Below the pieces are notes generated by a model. It was given only the letters and a program-made list of their open reading frames with translations, had not been told where the DNA came from and did not search any database. The translations under genes and the position numbers were made by a program. A DNA stretch of 5,589 nt from Legionellaceae bacterium (GTDB taxonomy: Bacteria; Pseudomonadota; Gammaproteobacteria; Legionellales; Legionellaceae): positions 1 to 5,589 of the forward strand of contig CANJFK010000099.1 of NCBI GenBank assembly GCA_947473535.1, written 5' to 3'. Each line of letters opens with the position of its first letter. The stretch's first letter is position 1. Below, in pieces: positions 1 through 5,589 of this stretch.

Positions 1-3000
1 ATGCATGAGTTGTGGGGGCGTTGGGAAGGTTTTACAGGCACCGTCTCAGCGGCGCAAGTTGCTACCTTGTCACGCGAGCACGAAACGGCTGTGTTGCATG
101 TGCCCACGAACCAAAATGATTTACGATTGTGGCATAAACCAGCATTTGATCCGAATGCGAACGCTCGCCTGGCTAAACTTGTTAAGCAAATCAGAGCTTG
201 TCTTGAAAAGAAACAATCCATCTTGTTTTCATGTAAAGATGATAAACAGGTTAAAGCATTGCATGACCAGCTTAAAGGGCCAAGCGGATTAACGAAAGAG
301 GAGCTAACAAATTTTGATTTTTATACCAATGAAGATCCGCGCGTTGCAAGTGAGGTTCTCAATGAAAAACAAAAGAAAGAAAATTGGCATGGGGGCAAGA
401 AGCAACGCGCCATTGCCTTGGTTGCTTCAGGATTTGGTCGAGGTGATAACGTAGGCGTTGAAGCCGTTTTCTTACTGGATGTCAGTGATAACAACGATCA
501 ATTACAAAAAGGTGGCCGTACCGCGCGGAATGGTGCAGAAGGGGAAGTCTTTCAGTTTTACCTAACGAATGAACTGCAAGCAGAAGAGATGAGGTTACAG
601 GATATTTTACGTGCACTTCGTAAGGATATTCCGACGGCGCTAGACGGTGTGCCTGGTGACACCGAAAACGAGAAAATGTTTGAGCGCATTAAGTTGTTAC
701 GTGAATACGTGTTTAGTTTGGAAAATCAAGCGAACGAGGGTTATCACAATGCAGTGGCCCAGTTGTCATCCTGGAGTACGGCCGCTTTAGGCACCGTGGT
801 AGAAAAAGACATGCGCGACGACATGACTCATTTTTTTAGTCAGCAACTTAAAGTGATTGATAAACGATGGACTCAAATTGCCAGTCGAGCAGAACTGAGT
901 GCTGATCACAAAATCACTGAAATTGAGAGAGTAATACAACAAATAGCAGGTGTGACTCATGAGTATTTTAAGAGCCTCACCGGGGTAGACAAACCCTATG
1001 TGCTTGTGCCGCATAAACCCGCACTGATCGAATTAATTGTAGAGAAACCGGTACCAAAGCCCACCGCCGCCGATCGCGCAGTCGCATCCATTTGCAGTGT
1101 CTTAACGCGCTTGCCTGATATGGCATTAGATGGCGAGCGTATTGCTCAACTGTCAAAGGCCATTGGTACGATTGCACAACATAATCCGAAGCAACTGTCT
1201 CTGTTTGCAAAGCGAGTTGCGTCGTTTACAACCATCAAGGCATTTGATAACGCACTCAAAATGCTGCAAACACAGCTCAGCGCAGCAGAGTCCACGGAGG
1301 GGTGGGATGAAGCCATGGAGTCCGCTGTGGTCTATCGAGAAAAGGCTAATTTGTTGAGCGGCGTCTCCATAACAATAATCAAACGTTTCGAAGAAGCTGG
1401 AACGGAATTGATTCCTGATTTGCGTAATAACACCATGGCGTATTTGCTTGAACCAACAAAAGACGCCATTGAAGATCGCCTGACGCGCATTTTGCCAATT
1501 TTAGAGTATTTGAGTCGATTTACGGTTGAAGAACAAGAGCGTTTCGGTGCGGATTATATTGAGCAATTGGATGATTTACTCAATGAGCGACATATTCCTG
1601 GCAACTTGCTCGCAGCACGCTTAGAAAGTGCTGCTCCAATGAGCCTGAATCACTTTAAAGCGCTGTTTAATTTAGCAACACGTTATTCCCAAGATAAACA
1701 GGCCGTCTCCTTGTTACAACAATTAAACAGCGCAACCAGTGCATCCCCTGAGCTACGCATACGCATGTTAACCCAATGGGAAGTGATCGCGGCTCATATC
1801 CCGGATAAACAGATATCCGACGCCTTTTTAATCCATTTTTGTAAAACGATGGAGCAATTTAAAGAAGGAAAAGATTGGGATGCCTTCGCGCTTTTGGTTG
1901 AAAAAACGAAAGAATGGTGGAATAAGGGGGATGGGCAATACCAAGATGAGCTCCTTGTATTATGGCAACGGCTTGGTACACGTGCAACAGAGCTTCCTGT
2001 ATTGAGCGAGATGGTCAAGCAGAGTTGCAATTTGAGCGGAAAATCGTGGTTTCAATTTTTATCGGCCAGTTTAACGCTCCCTGGCGACGAATTGGCTACA
2101 CACCAAACGCAAGTGATAGCGCAGGCGGCTTATTTGGACGAACAACCCACGACAAAAAAATCAGCGGTAACCTCGCGATTTAAAATGTCTCTTCAAGGGA
2201 TTACCGCCTTTTATCAGGCTAGTTCATCGATTGATCTTAAGAAACAGACGGCCTTTAAAAAAGTATTAAGCGGCTTAACGCCAGATAAATTTGAGTATAT
2301 TGCGTCAGTTGCGCTCGAGCAGGTTGGCTTGCTAACAGACTATCCAACGGTGTTTGAAGCAATACTGAGTGCAGCGCAGATTTCAGGTATACCACTTCCT
2401 CGCGTGCAAGGCCTAACGACCCTGCTTTTGCACCTGGCTAATTATCAGCGAACACATAAAGGGGTAGACGTCGACACGCTCTTAAAGACCTGTTTTAAGC
2501 GAACTAAATTATTAGCGTTGGATTCCCAACGGTTTGAAGAAATGATTGAACTAATGAGTACTAATTTTGATGTACTGCTCACTTATCCCCGTATGTTTGA
2601 TTATCTGTTGGATTTGTTGGGTGATATGAACAAACGCGGTTTACCATTATTGCGTGTGAGCAAGATGGCTCAATGGCTAGAATATGGCGTTCTATATCAA
2701 AAGGATAACCAAGCGCTGAGTAATGATGATTTAATTGAATCTGTTTCGACGTATAGAGAAACCCTATTCGCGTTAACGGATGAGCGATTCGAATTCATGA
2801 TGGAGTTCCTGAAGGTTGAGTTTGAGCAGTTACGGGAATATCCTGCGGTATTTGAGGCATTGCTTGGCTATATCAGCGATCCAGCCATATCAATGCCTAA
2901 TATCACGCTACTCTCTATAGTATTGCTTAAGACGACAGATTATCACGTGATGCATCCAAACATTAAACTAAGCACGTTGATAGCTGGCGTCGATCGTTTT

Positions 3001-4281
3001 CAGAGGAAGCCTATAGAGGTATTAGATAAGTTATCGAGTCTGATTGATTCGCATGCGGAGTACACGCCAGCATTTTTGTATAATAACGTGGCCGAGTTCG
3101 TTGTTGATCAAGTGGATGATAGTTCACAGGATCGTGTGGAAGACATTATTGCGAGCTTTTACGAGAGTCGTTCAACAACGGGTACCAATCTATTTGAAAA
3201 CGATACAATGAGCGAATGGTTTGCTTTTGACAACTACGATGATCCTCAAAAAATACGCGAAAATCGCGTCATTTTGATGCATTTGTTATGTCAAAACGTG
3301 CTTGTGACGGGTGAAACAACAGCGGAAGAACTGGCTTCGGATAAGTTGGATAGACAGGATAATGAGGCATTGCTCAGTGGCGGCTTTGATAAATATACGG
3401 CGCATACGGCGCGTATTTTGGGCGAAACTACCAATAAGAGTGTTCATTCATCAAGAGGGCTAAGCGTGCCACAGCAAGAACAATTGTTGAGTCTTGCGGA
3501 TGAATTATCGTTCATTGCGAAAGATAATTTATCAGAAAACAACACGCTTATTTCAACCGCATTGGCAACCGATTTAACCCAGTTAATGGCAAATTATAAA
3601 TCAAAATGGAAAGACAGCCTGCGTACGAAGCAGAGTAATGAATTGAGTGTGGCGATTGAGACTATATTGTACCCTGATGGCCACGATGGTGAAGAAACGA
3701 ATAATCAATACATGCGGGTGATCAGCGCAATTTCCAATGCAAAACTTACCGCTATCGATAAAGATCTTGAACAAAATCCAAACCGTTGGTTTAGTTTCAA
3801 CACCAGTGGTAAAAGTCGCTATTTTAATACGTTGAATCAAATGCAAGACATGGTTGTAAGCCATTGGTCTAAAGATAAAGAATCGCTCCAACATTTTCAG
3901 ATGTATCAAGATTTCAATAAACTGGAGTTTTGTAATTTAACGCTACGTTTACGCGCGGCGACAGAAGCGCATGAAGATCTGTACCCACAGGCTACGAGGA
4001 AATATGGATTCTTTGGCGGTGTTCAGCGTGAGGTAGATGCTCTCAATGCAATTAATGCAGCCATCGATGGGTTAGATTGGACCGCCGATGAAGACGCTCC
4101 TCCAGACATGATGAAAGCTGACATTGAGATATTGGAAGACGCATTGCGCAAAGGTATGAAAAAATTGCCAGGGCATTTACAAACGTTGGCAAAAGAACTC
4201 ATCACACGAAGTGAATCGTTGAAAACGCATCTTGAGTTGCTGGAAGATGAGCCTATTCATATTTTGCGCCCACGCGAGTAA
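1..4281 (+). CDS. Giant SecA-like helicase/ATPase protein, C-terminal 1,426 residues (5' end outside window)
   Basis: Seen: one open frame ending in TAA at 4279-4281. The ATG at position 1 is probably internal, because the protein begins already at the junction into the second motor lobe. Residues 11-15 (FTGTV) match the SecA 'MTGTA' segment, and VPTN at 34-37 followed by R42 matches SecA 'PTNRPxxR'. VASGFGRGDNV (141-151) corresponds to motif V (SecA ATNMAGRGTDI). Q169 to G178 fits QxxGRxxRxG, with both arginine-finger positions (R173, R176) kept, followed by FQFYL (184-188), like SecA 'SRFYL'. Walker A and DEAD box would lie upstream. Residues ~190-1426 are rich in Leu, Glu, Lys and Gln and look helical. 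I see no SecA scaffold, wing or zinc-binding tail, no signal peptide and no membrane segment. A polar block sits at 225-260 (LREYVFSLENQANEGY) and tandem repeats at 748-994. Inferred: a SecA-type ATP-driven motor fused to a long helical module, perhaps a Legionella-type effector. SecA-like identity is firm; the cellular role is unknown. Confidence 0.85.
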   Translation: MHELWGRWEGFTGTVSAAQVATLSREHETAVLHVPTNQNDLRLWHKPAFDPNANARLAKLVKQIRACLEKKQSILFSCKDDKQVKALHDQLKGPSGLTKEELTNFDFYTNEDPRVASEVLNEKQKKENWHGGKKQRAIALVASGFGRGDNVGVEAVFLLDVSDNNDQLQKGGRTARNGAEGEVFQFYLTNELQAEEMRLQDILRALRKDIPTALDGVPGDTENEKMFERIKLLREYVFSLENQANEGYHNAVAQLSSWSTAALGTVVEKDMRDDMTHFFSQQLKVIDKRWTQIASRAELSADHKITEIERVIQQIAGVTHEYFKSLTGVDKPYVLVPHKPALIELIVEKPVPKPTAADRAVASICSVLTRLPDMALDGERIAQLSKAIGTIAQHNPKQLSLFAKRVASFTTIKAFDNALKMLQTQLSAAESTEGWDEAMESAVVYREKANLLSGVSITIIKRFEEAGTELIPDLRNNTMAYLLEPTKDAIEDRLTRILPILEYLSRFTVEEQERFGADYIEQLDDLLNERHIPGNLLAARLESAAPMSLNHFKALFNLATRYSQDKQAVSLLQQLNSATSASPELRIRMLTQWEVIAAHIPDKQISDAFLIHFCKTMEQFKEGKDWDAFALLVEKTKEWWNKGDGQYQDELLVLWQRLGTRATELPVLSEMVKQSCNLSGKSWFQFLSASLTLPGDELATHQTQVIAQAAYLDEQPTTKKSAVTSRFKMSLQGITAFYQASSSIDLKKQTAFKKVLSGLTPDKFEYIASVALEQVGLLTDYPTVFEAILSAAQISGIPLPRVQGLTTLLLHLANYQRTHKGVDVDTLLKTCFKRTKLLALDSQRFEEMIELMSTNFDVLLTYPRMFDYLLDLLGDMNKRGLPLLRVSKMAQWLEYGVLYQKDNQALSNDDLIESVSTYRETLFALTDERFEFMMEFLKVEFEQLREYPAVFEALLGYISDPAISMPNITLLSIVLLKTTDYHVMHPNIKLSTLIAGVDRFQRKPIEVLDKLSSLIDSHAEYTPAFLYNNVAEFVVDQVDDSSQDRVEDIIASFYESRSTTGTNLFENDTMSEWFAFDNYDDPQKIRENRVILMHLLCQNVLVTGETTAEELASDKLDRQDNEALLSGGFDKYTAHTARILGETTNKSVHSSRGLSVPQQEQLLSLADELSFIAKDNLSENNTLISTALATDLTQLMANYKSKWKDSLRTKQSNELSVAIETILYPDGHDGEETNNQYMRVISAISNAKLTAIDKDLEQNPNRWFSFNTSGKSRYFNTLNQMQDMVVSHWSKDKESLQHFQMYQDFNKLEFCNLTLRLRAATEAHEDLYPQATRKYGFFGGVQREVDALNAINAAIDGLDWTADEDAPPDMMKADIEILEDALRKGMKKLPGHLQTLAKELITRSESLKTHLELLEDEPIHILRPRE
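2242..2982 (+). repeat. Three tandem ~82-residue protein repeats (YPxxF repeats) inside the SecA-like giant protein
   Basis: Residues 748-828, 829-912 and 913-994 align with one another. Each has a Leu-rich lead-in, then a Phe (F764, F845, F930). Exactly 17 residues later comes Y-P (781, 862, 947) with Phe four residues after the Tyr (F785, F866, F951), followed by an aliphatic pair (788-789, 869-870, 954-955). A Pro follows 17-20 residues after the Tyr (798, 882, 966; GIPLPRV against GLPLLRV in the first two). Each unit closes with a (D/S)xL(L/I) end (828, 912, 994). Residues ~727-747 resemble the tail of a further degenerate copy and ~995-1040 the head of another. The DNA copies are well diverged, so the duplication is old. 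Spacing suggests an all-helical solenoid-like array. I do not recognise it as a named repeat family. Confidence 0.7.
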
Positions 4282-4307
4282 GACAGGGAGTTAATTCGGG
4301 CGCGATC

Positions 4308-4835
4308 CTAATTGAGAAAAAAACATACGCCAATGAACCCAATAAACCCCCAAAACGGTGACAGTTGCCAAAAGGCTAATGCACAGAAAAAGGCGAGGCA
4401 AGCGATAGCGATGGATAGCGAGTAATGCATCGCGATAACACCCTGTGCAATGGAGAATGAGGCGGCTGCAAGCAACGCTAATGATCCATACTGCACCGCA
4501 ATCATAATCTTCTTCGTGACGGGACTATCATTACTGCTTAACCAACGGTAGCCTAGAACGGCAAGCATTAGCCCTGGCAGGTTCAAGCACGCAACCGCCA
4601 GTACCAAACCGATGAAACCAGCGGCTTTGTAACCGATCAGTGCGGACAGCTTAACGGCGGTCAGGCCTGGAAACAAAAAACTGCTCCCAACCATGCGAAT
4701 AAATTCCTCTTGACCAACCCAATGACGGTATGACACGGCCTCATATTCCAGAAGTTTGAGCATGGAATTGCCACCACCCAGTGAAACCAGGCCTATTTTG
4801 CCAAAACTAACAATAATGGCGAATAATGTGTGCAT
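4308..4835 (-). CDS. Chromate transporter (CHR/ChrA) family protein, short single-domain form
   Basis: A 175-residue integral inner-membrane protein with start ATG at 4835-4833 and stop TAG at 4310-4308. Family hallmarks are in order: an N-terminal helix (3-19) running into GGG (20-22), E31 and W39, EEF (43-45), FPG (55-57), GYKAAG (68-73), a second hydrophobic stretch with PG at 87-88, then hydrophobic spans near 108-131, 136-157 and 160-174. The length fits the short, one-domain members of the family, which usually work as two adjacent half-proteins; bidomain ChrA is about twice as long. CHR proteins are known as chromate/sulfate-type anion exporters, but many members have unproven substrates. 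Odd points: the usual PGP is PGL here (56-58), and no second half-gene is next to it within the window. It converges on the SecA-like gene with a 26-base gap. Family call is confident; chromate as substrate is not. Confidence 0.85.
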   Translation of the reverse strand: MHTLFAIIVSFGKIGLVSLGGGNSMLKLLEYEAVSYRHWVGQEEFIRMVGSSFLFPGLTAVKLSALIGYKAAGFIGLVLAVACLNLPGLMLAVLGYRWLSSNDSPVTKKIMIAVQYGSLALLAAASFSIAQGVIAMHYSLSIAIACLAFFCALAFWQLSPFWGFIGFIGVCFFLN

Positions 4836-4841
4836 ATATTT

Positions 4842-4845
4842 TCCC
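4842..4845 (-). promoter_or_regulatory. Ribosome binding site of the CHR-family gene
   Basis: On the minus strand, GGGA (within CGGGAAAATAT) lies six bases before the ATG at 4835. This is a plausible partial Shine-Dalgarno sequence. It supports that start over upstream in-frame codons, none of which is ATG in the stretch I read. The protein also starts in register with the family's first membrane helix. I found no convincing -35/-10 pair for this gene. Confidence 0.5.
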
Positions 4846-4889
4846 GTTGTACTAAGGCGTGTTGACCATTCATCATCAGAAGCCCGGCG

Positions 4890-4910
4890 TCCCGCGACTT
4901 GTTCGCGGGA
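4890..4910. repeat. GC-rich palindromic hairpin in the intergenic repeat island
   Basis: TCCCGCGA (4890-4897) and TCGCGGGA (4903-4910) are perfect 8-bp inverted repeats around a 5-base loop CTTGT, with a possible G-T pair just outside. No T-run follows on either strand, so it is not a standard intrinsic terminator. From memory, 'cccgcgaacaagtcgcggg' type palindromes are scattered through the intergenic regions of several intracellular gammaproteobacteria and Rickettsiales. It is therefore best read as a dispersed palindromic repeat. Confidence 0.65.
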
Positions 4911-4928
4911 TCCAGTAATCTTGCTTTG

Positions 4929-5020
4929 ATGTAGCCTGGATTACGCGACGCGTAATCCAGGAGCTGCGCCTGTGTGAGGCATCGTTTCCCGGATTACGCT
5001 ACGCTTCATCCAGGCTACAT
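4929..5020. repeat. Head-to-head pair of 31-bp palindromic repeats (BIME/REP-like element)
   Basis: Unit 1 (4931-4961, plus) and unit 2 (4988-5018, minus) match at 26 of 31 positions when read in the same orientation. Both begin GTAGCCTGGAT and end GCGTAATCC(A/G)GG. The outer ends form a perfect 13-bp inverted repeat, ATGTAGCCTGGAT (4929-4941) and its complement (5008-5020). Unit 1 is itself a near-perfect palindrome: CCTGGATTACGCG (4935-4947), one A, then its exact 13-base complement (4949-4961). The 26-base spacer (4962-4987) holds a small GCCT/AGGC hairpin (4968-4971 with 4977-4980). This arrangement resembles paired REP/BIME elements. It lies between two co-oriented minus-strand genes and could affect mRNA stability or termination, or simply be a non-autonomous repeat mobilised in trans. 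Confidence 0.8.
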
Positions 5021-5058
5021 TTAATGGTTAATTTTAGGTAAAAAGCTTAAGGCGTTCT

Positions 5059-5589
5059 TTACAGCCCCTTGAGAAAATGAACATAGTCACAAGTGGCTCG
5101 TGTACCAACGATCTGCTGTGCGATGGATTGCACCAAAACCAATGAGCGTGATTCAATATTGGCACTAAAATAGGTGGCATTGTCAATCGTGAGCTTGGCT
5201 AACTCAATGGTGCATTTAGGAGTGGTTTCGAAACGATAGATTAAGGCCTCTTTGTCAACATGGATTTGTCGACCGTCCTGCTGGATTTGTTCCAATAAGG
5301 TTTTTGAATCGATGTCGCCTGTGCCGGGTAAACCGGTCGTTGGTGCTTGTTCCTCAAGGTTAATTTTATTGCCAAATCCAAGTGCCTTTGGTGTCGCGGC
5401 CAGCAATGGTTTGTATTCTAATTGTTCCCGACGAGTTTTAAGATTGTAATCAACCGTTGGTAACAAGTAGTAAGTATCTTGCCTATGTTTGGCCTTATAG
5501 CGTGATAATTCCAGATAAGTATCATTGAGGCATTGTAAGGTAATGATCCCATCTCCGGGCCAAAAATAGCGGGCCTCCCAGCGGATCTC
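5059..5589 (-). CDS. CYTH-like domain protein, C-terminal 176 residues (5' end outside window)
   Basis: The frame ends with TAA at 5061-5059 and stays open to the right edge, so the start lies beyond the window. The TTG at 5466-5464 is not needed as a start, because 41 more sense codons precede it and contain well-conserved-looking sequence. Numbering from the edge, the fragment shows charged/aromatic EIRWEARYFW (1-10), DTYY (38-41) leading into NLKTRREQLEYK (49-60), IYRFE (117-121), then IELAKL (128-133) and ANIES (143-147) before a final helix. This alternation of DxY, a basic (L)KxRR...YK strand and a late IE...IES strand pair resembles the CYTH/triphosphate-tunnel fold, where acidic and basic residues bind metal and triphosphate. 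No signal peptide or membrane span is visible in the fragment. The coding region is firm. The family is an inference from pattern, and the protein could equally be an uncharacterised one. Confidence 0.6.
   Translation of the reverse strand, partial: EIRWEARYFWPGDGIITLQCLNDTYLELSRYKAKHRQDTYYLLPTVDYNLKTRREQLEYKPLLAATPKALGFGNKINLEEQAPTTGLPGTGDIDSKTLLEQIQQDGRQIHVDKEALIYRFETTPKCTIELAKLTIDNATYFSANIESRSLVLVQSIAQQIVGTRATCDYVHFLKGL

Larger units (their letters stand above)
4836..5058. other. Intergenic repeat island between two minus-strand genes
   Basis: These 223 bases carry no credible gene. Besides the hairpin and the inverted repeat pair listed separately, the region is bracketed by TTGACCATT (4862-4870) and AATGGTTAA (5023-5031), an imperfect inverted repeat matching at 8 of 9 positions. 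TAAGGCGT occurs as a direct repeat outside these (4853-4860 and 5048-5055). I see no clear promoter and no hairpin plus T-run terminator for the gene ending at 5059. The promoter of the CHR-family gene, if separate, would have to lie here. Confidence 0.5.

Noticed and set aside
3395..3412. Exact 9-bp tandem duplication ATACGGCGC, giving TAHTAR in the protein
   Set aside because: Only two short copies inside a coding frame; compatible with chance or a small slippage event.
3799..3822. NTSGKSRYF in the SecA-like protein as a nucleotide-binding P-loop
   Set aside because: It lacks the GxxxxGK[ST] spacing and the surrounding beta-strand; the real Walker A should be upstream of the window.
3601..3909. 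A 102-codon minus-strand open frame, and several other 60-95 codon frames overlapping 1-4281
   Set aside because: All lie inside the long coding frame and show no recognisable domains or plausible translation context; they are antisense or out-of-frame shadows.
4266..4303. GCGCCC (4266-4271) and GGGCGC (4298-4303) inverted repeat across the stop codon of the SecA-like gene, as a possible shared terminator for the convergent genes
   Set aside because: The loop is 26 bases, the stem only 6 bp, and no T-run follows on either strand. No intrinsic terminator can be supported in the 26-base gap.
4862..4867. TTGACC on the plus strand as a -35 box
   Set aside because: No -10-like hexamer at 16-18 bases and no plus-strand gene follows; it is part of the weak outer inverted repeat.
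5464..5466. TTG as the start codon of the right-hand minus-strand gene
   Set aside because: The frame is open for another 41 codons to the window edge with protein-like sequence (EIRWEARYFW, DTYY), so the gene begins outside.

Overview
The window looks like part of a gammaproteobacterial chromosome, most plausibly Legionella-like (order Legionellales). This is an inference from three things. There is a giant, mostly helical single-gene protein of the kind common in that group. The intergenic region holds palindromic repeats of a style I associate with Legionella and related gammaproteobacteria. Base composition is moderate. No rRNA, tRNA or other taxonomic marker is present, so the assignment is tentative.

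Layout: (1) Positions 1-4281, plus strand, are one uninterrupted reading frame of 1,426 codons, entered at the left edge and almost certainly lacking its 5' part. Its first ~190 residues are the second RecA-like lobe of a SecA-type/superfamily 2 helicase, with TGT, PTN, motif V-like GRGDN and motif VI-like QxxGRxxRxG. The first lobe with Walker A and DEAD box must lie to the left of the window. The remaining ~1,230 residues show no SecA scaffold or wing domain and include three tandem ~82-residue repeats marked by a YPxxF motif. (2) After a 26-base gap, a convergent minus-strand gene (4308-4835) encodes a short, single-domain chromate-transporter-family membrane protein. (3) The spacer 4836-5058 is a small repeat island: an 8-bp-stem GC hairpin, then two head-to-head copies of a 31-bp palindromic repeat, all inside a weak outer inverted repeat. 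(4) A second minus-strand gene enters from the right edge (5589) and ends at 5059. It is cut at its 5' end and looks like the C-terminal part of a CYTH-like protein (triphosphate-binding tunnel fold).

The three genes do not form an obvious pathway. The two minus-strand genes are co-oriented but separated by 223 bases of repeat DNA, so co-transcription is uncertain. The most unusual part is the giant SecA-like protein: a translocase-type motor lobe joined to a very long repeat-bearing helical region, possibly a secreted effector or a large ATP-driven machine. Function cannot be fixed from this window.
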